Shown piece after piece: positions 24,135 through 33,074 of a stretch of DNA of 64,000 nucleotides. The DNA is from Streptomyces sp. GS7 (GTDB taxonomy: Bacteria > Actinomycetota > Actinomycetes > Streptomycetales > Streptomycetaceae), in NCBI RefSeq assembly GCF_009834125.1, contig NZ_CP047146.1:3589501-3653500 (forward strand). The letters are read 5' to 3'. The position numbers were made by a program, and so were the translations under genes. The number at the start of each line of letters is the position of its first letter. The first letter of the stretch is position 1. The notes under the pieces are model-generated. The model was not told where the DNA came from. It worked only from the letters and a program-made list of their open reading frames with translations, and did not search any database.

Positions 24135-26002
24135 CGACCACCTCCGATCCGTGCGCCGCCTTCGCGCCGGTGCTGCCCGATCCGCTCCGCAGCGCCGCGG
24201 GCCGGCGGATCCTGGCCGCGCTCGCCACGGCGGACCCGCCGAGGGCGCACGAGAGCCGCAACCACCGCACCCACCGGCAGCTGCGCCTGCTCGCCGGGAT
24301 GCTCCCGTCCGCCGACCGACTGCTCGCCGACCCCGACCTGCTGGCCACACTGAGCGCCTGCACGGCCGTCGTCGACCCGGCGCTCTACATGACGGTGCTC
24401 AACCACTACGTCCTGTGCCTGGGGTCGGTCGTCGGCGCGTCCGGCGACCTGCGGCAGAACGGGCCGGCCGGTGCCGGGACCGCGCGGGCCCACGTGCCGA
24501 AGGCACTGGAGACCGCGGCGCGCAAGGGCGTCTTCCTCATCACCGAGATCGGCGACGCCGGCAGCCATCTCGCGGTGCGCACCGTCGCCGAATTCCAGCC
24601 GGAGCGCCGGGAGTTCGTGCTGCGGACGCCCGACCACGGGGCGGCCAAGTTCTCCAGCGTCGGCGCCCCGGGCATGCCGCAGAGCGCCGCCGTCTGCGCC
24701 CGCCTGGTCGTCGACGGCACCGACCACGGGGTCTTCCCCTTCCTCGTCGACCTGTGCGACGAGCGGGAGACCGCGCCGGGCGTCGCGATCTCCGGCCCGC
24801 TGGGCGTCGACGCGCTGCCCCTCGAATACGCCCTGGTGCGCTTCGACGGCGTCCGCGTCCCGTACGAGCGGTGGCTCCGCGGCAGCGCCGCCATCGACGA
24901 ACTCGGCTGCGTGGACGATCCCCTGACGGTAGATCAGCGACTGCGGCACACCATGTCGGTGGGGCAGGCCCTGTGGGCCACCCTGCCCAGCGCGGCGGCG
25001 GCCCTCGCCCGGGCCGCCGCCGTCGCGGCCCTGCGCCACTCGCTGCACCGCCGCTCGCACGGCAGGCTCGCCCCCGGCTCCCCGGTCCTGACCTACCGCA
25101 CCCAGCAGCGGGCCCTGCTCTCCGCACTGGCCGAAGCCTTCGCCCTGACCTGTGCGGCCCAAACCGCCAAGGACCTCTGGGCGTTCACGCTGGACGGCCG
25201 CATCACCACCGGCGCCACGAGCGGCACCCCGCCGGACATGGCCTTCGCACCCTGGGCGTCCGTGGACCGCCGGCTGGCCGCCTTCAAGGCGCTCGCGGTG
25301 GCCGGCGCCGCGCGCGTCACGGGCGAATGCCAGCACCGCTGCGGGCTCGCCGGCTACCTCGCCGTGAACCGGCTCTCCGCCTACCACGGCTTCGCCCACG
25401 CCTTCGACAGCGCCGGCGGCGACAACCGGCTCATCCTGCTCGACATCGGCCGCGCGCTGGCCGAGGAGCACACCGACGCCGCCCCGCCCGGGCAGCCGGA
25501 CCCGGACAGCCCCACATGGTGGCCGGGCCTCGTCGGGGCGCTGGAGCGGCGGCTGGCCGGCGACCTGCACACGACCGTCCGCACCCGCCGCACCCCGCAC
25601 CTGAGCCGGATGGCGCTGTGGAACCCCGTCCTCGAACACACCCGGCAGCTCGGCGAGATCCACACCCGGCGACTGGCCGCGCAGAGCGTCGCCGACACCC
25701 TCGCCGCGGTCCACGACCCCACCGTAAGCGGCCCGTTGAGCACCCTCGCCGCCCTCTACGGCACCACCCAGGCCCTCCGGCTGGCGGGCCCCCTGCAATG
25801 GACCGGACTCCTCGGCCCCACCCAGGCGGCCGCGCTCAACGACACCGCGGACCGCCAGTGCGAGCGCCTCATGCCGCACCTGACGACGCTGACCGAAGCC
25901 CTCGGCACCCCCGACGACCTCCTCCCCACCCCGCTGTCCGACCCGGACTACGCCGCCGCGCTCGGCGGCACCCTCACCTGGCACCCCGGAGCACCCGCGT
26001 GA
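24131..26002 (+). CDS. Acyl-CoA oxidase/dehydrogenase-like flavoprotein
   Basis: 623 aa, the usual length of acyl-CoA oxidases. FAD-site landmarks: FLITEIGDAGSHLAVRTVAE (about 138), AAKFSSVGAPGMPQSA, and FDGVRVPYERWL (about 237). The late block RCGLAGYLAVNRLSAYHG, then SAGGDNRLILLDIGRAL matches the end of the active-site region, but where most family members have a Glu before G-D-N this protein has Gly. That Glu is the base that abstracts the alpha proton, so chemistry may differ. Likely role: introduces a double bond or oxidises the acyl starter or product of the pathway (inference). Confidence 0.78.
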   Translation: MTTTSDPCAAFAPVLPDPLRSAAGRRILAALATADPPRAHESRNHRTHRQLRLLAGMLPSADRLLADPDLLATLSACTAVVDPALYMTVLNHYVLCLGSVVGASGDLRQNGPAGAGTARAHVPKALETAARKGVFLITEIGDAGSHLAVRTVAEFQPERREFVLRTPDHGAAKFSSVGAPGMPQSAAVCARLVVDGTDHGVFPFLVDLCDERETAPGVAISGPLGVDALPLEYALVRFDGVRVPYERWLRGSAAIDELGCVDDPLTVDQRLRHTMSVGQALWATLPSAAAALARAAAVAALRHSLHRRSHGRLAPGSPVLTYRTQQRALLSALAEAFALTCAAQTAKDLWAFTLDGRITTGATSGTPPDMAFAPWASVDRRLAAFKALAVAGAARVTGECQHRCGLAGYLAVNRLSAYHGFAHAFDSAGGDNRLILLDIGRALAEEHTDAAPPGQPDPDSPTWWPGLVGALERRLAGDLHTTVRTRRTPHLSRMALWNPVLEHTRQLGEIHTRRLAAQSVADTLAAVHDPTVSGPLSTLAALYGTTQALRLAGPLQWTGLLGPTQAAALNDTADRQCERLMPHLTTLTEALGTPDDLLPTPLSDPDYAAALGGTLTWHPGAPA

Positions 26003-27078
26003 GCATCAACGACCACCCCACCCGGCCCATCGGCGTCCTCGGCATGGGCACCTTCCTCCCCTCCCGGCGCCGCCCCAACGACGAAGTCGCATCCGGCGCG
26101 GGCGTCACCGCCGACTGGATCACCCAGCGCACCGGAGTGCGCAACCGCCATGTCGCCGCGCCCCACGAGGCGGCCTCCGACCTGGCGGCCTGCGCGGTAC
26201 GGGCCGCCGTCGCCGCGGCCGGCCTCGACATCGACCAGATCGACCTGCTCGTGCTGGCCACCTCCACCCCCGACGAACTGGGGCCGTCCACCGCCTGCCG
26301 GGTACAGGCCCTCACCAAGGCCCGCAACGCCGTCGCGCTCGACGTCAGCGCCGCCTGCTCGGGCTGGCTGTTCGCGGCCAGGGTGGCGCACGACTGGCTG
26401 CGCGCCGACCCGTGCGCACGGTACGCCGCGGTCGTGGGCGTCGAGGCGTACTCGAAGTTCCTCGACCCCGCCGACCGCGCCACCGCCGTCCTCTTCGCCG
26501 ACGGCGCCGCGGCATCCGTGCTCGGGCCGGTCCCGCCGGGACAGGGGTTCGGCGACTTCCACCTGGGCTCGGACGGCACCCTCGCCGACCGGGTCCTCAT
26601 CCCCGCCGGCGGCAGCAGAAGGCCCGCCAGCACCACCACGCTCCGCACCGGCGCCCACACCATCCACATGGACGGCCGCGCCGTGCGCGACTTCATCACC
26701 ACCATGTTCCCGCTGGTGGTGCGCGACAGCCTGGCCCGCAACCGCCTGCGCCTCCAGGACATCGACGCCTTCATCACCCACCAGCCCAACCCCAAGCTGC
26801 TGCGCACCGTCGCCAACGACCTGGGCATCCCCGTCGACCGGCTCCCGATCGTCGCCCAGGAGATCGGCAACATCGGCGCCGCCTCCACGCCGTACGCGCT
26901 GGCCACTGCCGCCGCGAACGGACTGCTCACCCCCCGGTCCCGCATCCTGACCGCCACGTTCGGCGCCGGCATGACCTGGGGCAGCGCCCTGCTGACCTGG
27001 AGTGGCGCCCCCACCATCCGCATCGCCCCGCAGCGGGCCGCAGTACACGAAGGGACGCTCCACCATGCACACCACTGA
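25999..27078 (+). CDS. Beta-ketoacyl-ACP synthase III (first copy)
   Basis: 359 aa from GTG 25999, overlapping the upstream stop (GTGA). The triad is intact: C120 (DVSAACSGWLF), H261 (FITHQPNPKLL), N291 (GNIGAASTPYAL). The GVLGMGTFLP start and GAGMTWGSALLTW end are typical FabH. These enzymes start chains by condensing an acyl-CoA with malonyl-ACP. A second FabH lies two genes on, so the pair may act as a heterodimer, or one may be a starter KS and the other an off-loading or acyl-transfer enzyme. Confidence 0.88.
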   Translation: MSINDHPTRPIGVLGMGTFLPSRRRPNDEVASGAGVTADWITQRTGVRNRHVAAPHEAASDLAACAVRAAVAAAGLDIDQIDLLVLATSTPDELGPSTACRVQALTKARNAVALDVSAACSGWLFAARVAHDWLRADPCARYAAVVGVEAYSKFLDPADRATAVLFADGAAASVLGPVPPGQGFGDFHLGSDGTLADRVLIPAGGSRRPASTTTLRTGAHTIHMDGRAVRDFITTMFPLVVRDSLARNRLRLQDIDAFITHQPNPKLLRTVANDLGIPVDRLPIVAQEIGNIGAASTPYALATAAANGLLTPRSRILTATFGAGMTWGSALLTWSGAPTIRIAPQRAAVHEGTLHHAHH

Positions 27079-27907
27079 AGCCTTCCGCCTCGACGGCGCC
27101 CGCGCCCTGGTGACCGGGGCCTCCCGCGGCATCGGCCGGGCCGTCGCCCTGGCACTGGCCGACGCGGGAGCCGACCTCGCCCTGTCCGCCCGCACCGAAG
27201 CGGCCCTCAAGGACACCGCCGCGGAGGTCGTGCACCGGGGTCGCGCCGCGTACCTGGTGCCGGGGGACTTCGCCGAACCCGCCGCCGCCGGCCGGGTCGT
27301 GGACGCCGCCGCCGATGTCCTCGGCGGACTCGACGTCGTCGTCCACAACGCCGGTGTGCTGCCCACCCGTCCGGACGGCACACCGCTGCTCGTCCCGCTG
27401 CCCCGCTCCGCCCAGGACGACTGGGAGCACGTCGTCACCGTCAACCTCGACGCCACCGCCGCCCTGTGCCGGCACGCCCACCGCCACCTGGCCGCCTCAC
27501 CGCGGGCCAGCCTGGTGCTGATGTCCTCCGTTGCCGGTGTGATGGGGGCGCCCATGATGGAGGCGTACGCGGCCACCAAGGCGGGTCAGGTGTCGCTGGC
27601 CCGCAGCCTCGCGGTCGGCTGGGCGCGCGACGGCGTACGCGTCAACGCCCTGTGCCCCGGCTGGACCCGGACCGACATGACGGCCTTCGCCCAACGCTCC
27701 GCTCCGGTCTCCGACTGGCTGACGGCCCATGTGCCGCTCGGCCGCTGGGCGGAGCCGGAGGAGGCCGCCTGGGCCGCGCTCTACCTGGCCGCGCCCGCCG
27801 CCGGCTATCTGACCGGCCAGGCCCTCGTGGTGGACGGCGGCCTGTCGGTGCCGGACGGCGGCCTCGCCGGCATCCCCAAACCGCCCTCCCCGTTCGCCGG
27901 GGTGTGA
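27065..27907 (+). CDS. Short-chain dehydrogenase/reductase (FabG-like)
   Basis: 280 aa from ATG 27065, overlapping the KASIII end by 14 nt. TGASRGIG cofactor loop (19-26), VHNAGVL, catalytic Ser in VLMSSVAGVMG and YAATK (Y-x-x-x-K), then the NALCPGWTRTDM specificity loop. It probably reduces the 3-ketoacyl-ACP made by the cluster synthases with NADPH. The insertion TRPDGTPLLVPLPRSAQDD after the NAG motif is longer than in housekeeping FabG. Confidence 0.85.
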   Translation: MHTTEAFRLDGARALVTGASRGIGRAVALALADAGADLALSARTEAALKDTAAEVVHRGRAAYLVPGDFAEPAAAGRVVDAAADVLGGLDVVVHNAGVLPTRPDGTPLLVPLPRSAQDDWEHVVTVNLDATAALCRHAHRHLAASPRASLVLMSSVAGVMGAPMMEAYAATKAGQVSLARSLAVGWARDGVRVNALCPGWTRTDMTAFAQRSAPVSDWLTAHVPLGRWAEPEEAAWAALYLAAPAAGYLTGQALVVDGGLSVPDGGLAGIPKPPSPFAGV

Positions 27908-27910
27908 CCC

Positions 27911-29038
27911 GTGACCGGACAGCGCACCGCCCCGCACCCCCGCCGCACCGCAGCCATCTGCGGCATCGGCTCCTCGCTGCCCCCGCGCGTGGTCTCCAAC
28001 GAGGAGCTGACGCGCCAGGGGGCCCTGCAGACCTCCGACGCCTGGATCCGCTCCCGGACCGGCATCGTCAACCGCCGCCGCGCCGCCCCCGGAACCGCCA
28101 CCGGCGACCTCGCCACCGGCGCGGGCCGCGCCGCCCTCGAATCCGCCGGCGGACCACCCCCCGACCTGCTCCTGCTCGCCACCACCACACCCGACCGGCA
28201 CTGCCCGGCGACGGCACCGGAGGTCGCCCACCGCCTCGGCCTGTCCACCATCCCCGCCTTCGACCTGGCAGCCGTCTGCTCGGGCTTCGTCTACGGGGTG
28301 TCGCTCGCCACCGCGCTGCTGCTCAGCGGGGCCTGCGCCCGGCCGCTGGTCATCGCCGCCGAGACCTACTCCAGCATCATCGACCCCCTCGACCGCGACA
28401 CCGCCTACATCTTCGGCGACGGCGCCGGCGCGGTCGTCCTGCGCGGCGCGGACGCCCGGCAGCCGGGCGCCGTCATCGCCACCGACCTCGGCTCCGACGG
28501 TTCCCGCTGCGACCTGATCGCCATCAACGGCGGCGGCTCCCGCATGCCCCTCGCCGCACAGCAACTCACCCGCCACGACCGCTACTTCCGGATGCGGGGC
28601 CGCGACGTCTACGCACAGGCCGTACGCCGCATGACCGAGTCCTCCCGCACCGCACTGCACCGCGCCGGCTGGACTCCCGGTACCGTCGCGGCCTTCATCG
28701 GCCACCAGGCCAACCAGCGGATCCTCGACTCGGTCGCCGACCGGCTCGACATCGCCCCCCGGCACCGCTTCGGCAACATCCGGGACGTCGCCAACACCGC
28801 CGCCGCCTCGATCCCCCTGGCCCTCGCCGACACCGCCGCACAAGGGCTCGTATCGCCCGGCGCCCGCACCCTCCTGACCGCCTTCGGCGGCGGCCTCACC
28901 TGGGGTTCGATCGCCCTGACCTGGCCGTCGGCCACTCCCCGGCACCACCCTCCGCACCCCCGCCCCACCTCCGAACAGTCCCCCGCCTCACCGCACCCGA
29001 GGAAGCAGCCATGGACGATGTCCTCCAGCACCTCATGA
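27911..29038 (+). CDS. Beta-ketoacyl-ACP synthase III (second copy)
   Basis: 375 aa from GTG 27911. Catalytic C123 (LAAVCSGFVYG), H265 (FIGHQANQRIL) and N295 (VANTAAASIPL) are all present, and GSSLPPRVVSNEEL and GGGLTWGSIALTW frame it. It differs widely from the first copy, so this is not a recent duplication. The Pro/His-rich C-terminal tail overlaps the ACP gene by 28 nt and is probably not structural. Confidence 0.88.
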   Translation: MTGQRTAPHPRRTAAICGIGSSLPPRVVSNEELTRQGALQTSDAWIRSRTGIVNRRRAAPGTATGDLATGAGRAALESAGGPPPDLLLLATTTPDRHCPATAPEVAHRLGLSTIPAFDLAAVCSGFVYGVSLATALLLSGACARPLVIAAETYSSIIDPLDRDTAYIFGDGAGAVVLRGADARQPGAVIATDLGSDGSRCDLIAINGGGSRMPLAAQQLTRHDRYFRMRGRDVYAQAVRRMTESSRTALHRAGWTPGTVAAFIGHQANQRILDSVADRLDIAPRHRFGNIRDVANTAAASIPLALADTAAQGLVSPGARTLLTAFGGGLTWGSIALTWPSATPRHHPPHPRPTSEQSPASPHPRKQPWTMSSSTS

Positions 29039-29265
29039 CCGTGCTCACCGAGAAGTTCGACGTCCCCGCCGACGCCATCCGCGCCGACTCCACCCTCACC
29101 GACCTGGACCTCGACTCCCTCGCCGTCGTCGAGTTCGCCGTCACCCTCCAGGACCACTGGCACATCGACCTGGACGACGACGCCGCGGCCGAGGCCACCC
29201 TCGACGACCTCGCCGGGACCGTACGCGGCCTGCTGGGCGAACAGTCCGGAACCCCCGCGCCATGA
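29011..29265 (+). CDS. Acyl carrier protein
   Basis: 84 aa from ATG 29011 after GAGGAAG. The phosphopantetheine site is TDLDLDSLAVVEF with S36. It is acidic overall and has the four-helix ACP length. It starts inside the end of the second KASIII gene and ends overlapping the KASII start (ATGA), so it is made in step with them. It carries the growing acyl chain of this cluster. Confidence 0.92.
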   Translation: MDDVLQHLMTVLTEKFDVPADAIRADSTLTDLDLDSLAVVEFAVTLQDHWHIDLDDDAAAEATLDDLAGTVRGLLGEQSGTPAP

Positions 29266-30605
29266 CGGCCGGCACGCCCCACCCGGCATCGGTGCTCCCG
29301 CCAACCCCCCTGGCGGTCACCGGGATCGGCCTCGTCACCCCGGCCGGGATCGGCACGGACGACACCTGGAAGGGTGTCTGCGCCGGCCGGCCGACCGCCG
29401 CGGCCGACCCCGAACTCGCCGGACTGCCGGTCACCATCTCCTGCCGCGTCCCCGGCTTCGACGCGCGTACGCAGGTGGGCGGCGTCCAGCCGTGGCGCCA
29501 CGACCGCTTCACCCACTTCGCGTTGACCGCGGCCCGGGAGGCCGTCCGCGACGCGGGCCTCGATCCCGCGTCGCGGGACTGGCCCGCCGCCCGCGTGGCC
29601 CTCGTGCTGGGGTCGGCCGCGGGCGGCGTGGGCACCTACGAGCGGCAGCACCGCAAACTGCTCGCCGGCGGGCACCGCTCGGTCTCCCCCCTCACCCTGC
29701 CCGCCTTCCTCCCCAACATGGCCGCCGGCCAACTGGCCATCGACCTGGGAGTGCACGGCCCGGTCCTGCACACCGCCACCGCCTGCGCCTCGGGCGCCAC
29801 CGCCCTGGCCACGGCCGCCATGCTCCTGGCGGCCGGCGCCTGCGACATCGCGATCGCGGGCGGCAGCGACGCCATGATCACCCCCCTGTGCGTGACCGCC
29901 TTCGGCCGCGCCGGAGCGCTCTCCCACCGCCTCGACGACCCCCCGACGGCCTCCCGCCCCTTCGACGCCACCCGCGACGGCTTCGTCCTGGCGGAGGGCG
30001 CGGGCGTACTGGTCCTGGAACGCGCCGCGGACGCGACGGCGCGCCGCGCACCCACCCGGGCCCTGCTCACCGGGCACGGCTCGGCCACCGACGCCCACCA
30101 CCCGGTCGCCCCCCGCCCGGACGGCCGCGGCCTGCTGGCAGCCCTACGACAAGCCCTCGTTCATGCCGACGCGGCTCCGGCCGACGTCGCCCACATCAAC
30201 GCCCACGGCACCGGCACCCCGCTCAACGACCGCACCGAGGCGACCGCCCTCCACGGCCTCTTCGGCGCCACCGGCCCGTCCGTCACCTCGGCCAAGGGCG
30301 TACTCGGCCACACCATGGGCGCGGCCGGAGCCATCGAAGCGGCCCTGACCGTCCTGACGGTGCAGCACCAACTCGCCCCGCCCACGGCCAACTTCCGCAT
30401 CCCCGCAGCCGATACCGCCGTCCTCGACGTGGTCGCCCCCACGGCCCGCAGCCAGCGCATCGACCTCGCCCTGAGCGTCTCCTGCGGCTTCGGCGGCCAC
30501 AACACCGCGCTCGCCTTCACCCCCGCCCCGCGCCCCCTGGGCGCTCCGCCCGCGGGCTCACCGCCGCCCACCCGCCGCGGCCCTCACCCGGCCCCGCCCC
30601 CCTGA
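29262..30605 (+). CDS. Beta-ketoacyl-ACP synthase II (elongating ketosynthase)
   Basis: 447 aa, FabF-like. C175 (HTATACASGATAL), H315 (INAHGTGTPLND), K345 and H350 (SAKGVLGHTMGAAG) form the active site. GCGFGGHNTAL-type end (SVSCGFGGHNTALAF) followed by a 30-residue Pro-rich tail. It extends the chain by decarboxylative condensation with malonyl-ACP. No chain-length factor is present, so the product should be a fatty-acyl or reduced chain rather than an aromatic polyketide. Last gene of the operon. Confidence 0.9.
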   Translation: MTAGTPHPASVLPPTPLAVTGIGLVTPAGIGTDDTWKGVCAGRPTAAADPELAGLPVTISCRVPGFDARTQVGGVQPWRHDRFTHFALTAAREAVRDAGLDPASRDWPAARVALVLGSAAGGVGTYERQHRKLLAGGHRSVSPLTLPAFLPNMAAGQLAIDLGVHGPVLHTATACASGATALATAAMLLAAGACDIAIAGGSDAMITPLCVTAFGRAGALSHRLDDPPTASRPFDATRDGFVLAEGAGVLVLERAADATARRAPTRALLTGHGSATDAHHPVAPRPDGRGLLAALRQALVHADAAPADVAHINAHGTGTPLNDRTEATALHGLFGATGPSVTSAKGVLGHTMGAAGAIEAALTVLTVQHQLAPPTANFRIPAADTAVLDVVAPTARSQRIDLALSVSCGFGGHNTALAFTPAPRPLGAPPAGSPPPTRRGPHPAPPP

Positions 30606-30971
30606 CACCGGCCGCACCCGCACCCGCCCTCACGGCCCCCGCCACCGCCTCCACCACCGCACCCTCACCGGTCGTCGGCACCCGGCAGTCATCTGCACCG
30701 CGGTCGGCCACGATCGGCCGGTACGCGGCGTCCTCACACGTCATCACCCGCGCGTACTGATCAGGATCGGTCATGCCCGATGTGTACCGCTCCCGGCGGC
30801 CCCCGAACGCCAGGGGCAGCCGCGATACCCGGGCGGCCTAGGCACTGCGGGCATCGCCTGACGGCGCCGCTCGCACCGCGGCCGGTGGTGTGTCAGTGGT
30901 CCCGCGTAGTGTCGTCGGTGAGGGGACGGACGAACGACACCTCACGACATCGGCGGGGAGGACGGCAGTTC
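30606..30971. other. Intergenic region after the acyl-chain operon
   Basis: About 365 bp. No gene I can support. ATCGG/CCGAT (around 30765-30780) is a weak inverted pair. GGGGAGGACGG at 30956-30966 is the ribosome site of the SUKH-4 gene. Confidence 0.4.
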
Positions 30972-32225
30972 ATGAGCGGTTACGGGGGCGGCAGCGGGCA
31001 GGGGCCGGGCACGCCGGGAGGGGCCGGGTGGTGTCGTTGGGATGCGGCGACGTTGCCGCCGGGGCTGACGCATGAGCCGAGCCGGCGGTTCCTGGTGGCG
31101 CACGGGCTGCCCGAGGAGGCCGCCGGTCTCCGTTTCACGGCGGTGCGCGACAGGCGGCTGAAGCCGTTGCGGGGCGACGGGGCCACCGGCGAGACCGGCG
31201 CCGCGACCGCAGCCCCACGCTCGCTCCTCCTGCTCGGGGACGACTATGACGGGGAGGCGCAGCTCGCCCTCGACGGCGCGAGCGGCAGGGTGTATCTCGT
31301 GGCGGAGCAGTACGACGGGTGGCACAGCGATCTCCTGGCGTCCGGCCTGCCCGAACTGGCCGGGCTGACACGGGAGATCGAGGCGGTCTCGGCCCCGCCG
31401 GGCGACCCCGATCCGTACGGAGGGCGCCGCGGTCCGGCGGTCATCGCCGAGGTGCGCGAGCGCACCGAGGAACGGATGCGGCGGATCGACCCCGAGCTGT
31501 TCGTCGGGCCGATCCCGCCCGCCCACTGGCCGACGGCGCTGCTGATCCGCACCCTGCACTGGGGCGCGAAGCCGGGAGCCGCCGGTGAACTGGCCTACGC
31601 CCTCGGCCCCGAACTCGTCGCGGAGATCGGTGACGACGGCCGGGTCCGCCGCTTCACTCCGGACGAGCTGCCGCCCCAGCTCACCCACGAGCCGACCCGC
31701 CGTCTGCTCACCGAGATCGGACTGCCCTGCGACACCGACCTCTTCACCCCGCATGACGGGCCGCTGCGCACGATGGCCGAGGCCCATCCCGACGTCTACG
31801 GCGACCCGGTCGACGACACTCTCCGCACCGACGGCGACGCTCCGCCGCGCCGCGACTACCAGCAGAGCTTCCTCGCCCTGGGCTGGTGGCCGCACGACCT
31901 CGCGATAGCCCTGGACGGCGCGACCGGCCGCGTCGAACTCCCGGACTGGTACGACGACGGCGACCCCGCGGCGTATCTCCACCGGGACGTGTCGGCCCTG
32001 CTGTACGCCTGCTGGATCTACGGGCGGTTGCACGCGGAGTGGGCCCGATGGGATCTGGGGGCCGGCGGACAGCCCGGCGGATGGGCGGTGTTCACCCCGG
32101 CGTCCCTGCTGGTGAACGTGGTCGACGACATGGTCCGGGACGTCGATCCGGAGGCGTTCGCCACCTCCCGGCACTCGTGGCGGCAACTGGCGGAGGACGA
32201 CTACACCGGCGGGCTCCTCTGCTAG
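30972..32225 (+). CDS. SUKH-4 immunity protein with two tandem domains
   Basis: 417 aa from ATG 30972. Domain 1 (about 20-155): RWDAATLPPGLTHEPSRRFL, then LLGDDYDGEAQLALDGASGR. Domain 2 (about 215-400): RFTPDELPPQLTHEPTRRLL, then LALGWWPHDLAIALDGATGR. Each repeats the same SUKH-4 landmarks, so it arose by internal duplication. SUKH proteins bind and block toxin domains. No toxin lies within 20 kb on either side, which makes it an orphan immunity gene, perhaps against neighbours' toxins. Confidence 0.75.
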   Translation: MSGYGGGSGQGPGTPGGAGWCRWDAATLPPGLTHEPSRRFLVAHGLPEEAAGLRFTAVRDRRLKPLRGDGATGETGAATAAPRSLLLLGDDYDGEAQLALDGASGRVYLVAEQYDGWHSDLLASGLPELAGLTREIEAVSAPPGDPDPYGGRRGPAVIAEVRERTEERMRRIDPELFVGPIPPAHWPTALLIRTLHWGAKPGAAGELAYALGPELVAEIGDDGRVRRFTPDELPPQLTHEPTRRLLTEIGLPCDTDLFTPHDGPLRTMAEAHPDVYGDPVDDTLRTDGDAPPRRDYQQSFLALGWWPHDLAIALDGATGRVELPDWYDDGDPAAYLHRDVSALLYACWIYGRLHAEWARWDLGAGGQPGGWAVFTPASLLVNVVDDMVRDVDPEAFATSRHSWRQLAEDDYTGGLLC

Positions 32226-32363
32226 GCCCTGTCCGATGGTCCAGGCCCGGAGAGGCCGTGGACAGCGCGTGACAACCGGAAACCATACCCGGCTGTCGGT
32301 TATGCCTCCGGGTGGCTGATACTCACCCACAGCACCTCTACCGAGAGCAAGGAGCGCATACCC

Positions 32364-33074
32364 ATGTCCCGAGTAGTTCTGGTGACCGGCGGGTCCCGCG
32401 GCATCGGCCTGGCCATCGCCGAGCACCAGCTGTCCCTGGGCAACAAGGTCGCCATCACCCATCTGACCACCGAAGCGCCGAAGGTCCCCGGTCTCCTGCC
32501 GATCCGGTGCGACGTGACCCGGACCGATGAGGTCGATCGCGCGTTCACGAGGGTCGAGCGGGAGCTGGGTGAGGTGGATGTCCTGGTCGCCAACGCCGGC
32601 GTCATCGCCAACAACTTCCTTGAGGAGATGACCGATGAGCAGTGGGACCGGGTCATCGACGTCAACCTGACCGGCACGATGAAGGTCGCCCGGCGCGCCT
32701 GCCGGAGCATGAAGGAGCGGCGGGCCGGCCGCATCATCGTGATGTCGTCCGCCCTGGCCCTGGCGGGCGGCGCCACCCAGACCAACTACGCGGCGTCCAA
32801 GGCGGGCCAGTTGGGCTTCGCCAGGGGGCTGGCCGAGGAGGTCGCCGAGTACGGCGTCACCGTGAACGTCATCTGCCCGGGACCCACCGACACGCCCATG
32901 TACCGTTCCCTGCCGGAGGAGTTCCAGCGGCAGCTCGTCGCCCGGACCCGCACCAAGCGCCTGATCCAGACCGCCGAGGTCGCCGCGGTCGTGAACTTCC
33001 TCACCTCGCCCGATGCCAAGTCCATAACCGGTCACATCATGGAGGTGGACGGCGGAGGGTCCTGGGGGCACTGA
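32364..33074 (+). CDS. 3-oxoacyl-ACP reductase-like SDR (FabG family)
   Basis: 236 aa. VTGGSRGIGLAIAEHQ (8-23), NAGVIANN, catalytic YAASK in TNYAASKAGQLGFARG, CPGPTDTPMYRSLPEE, and GHIMEVDGGGSWGH at the end: classical FabG length and pattern. It lies 1.7 kb past the acyl-chain operon, separated by the SUKH-4 gene, so it may or may not serve that pathway. Another FabG-like gene is inside the operon. Confidence 0.85.
   Translation: MSRVVLVTGGSRGIGLAIAEHQLSLGNKVAITHLTTEAPKVPGLLPIRCDVTRTDEVDRAFTRVERELGEVDVLVANAGVIANNFLEEMTDEQWDRVIDVNLTGTMKVARRACRSMKERRAGRIIVMSSALALAGGATQTNYAASKAGQLGFARGLAEEVAEYGVTVNVICPGPTDTPMYRSLPEEFQRQLVARTRTKRLIQTAEVAAVVNFLTSPDAKSITGHIMEVDGGGSWGH

Noticed and set aside
24151..27078. 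A 975-aa plus-strand open frame through the biosynthetic operon
   Set aside because: Its first two thirds are a wrong-frame Arg/Pro/Ala-rich shadow of the oxidase gene; only the last 359 residues (KASIII) are real. It is not a fused megasynthase.
30517..30774. An 85-aa minus-strand frame beginning MTDPDQYARVMTCEDAAYRP
   Set aside because: The first 40 residues look protein-like, but the ribosome site is weak, the C-terminus is low complexity and it overlaps the KASII end antisense. No family recognised.
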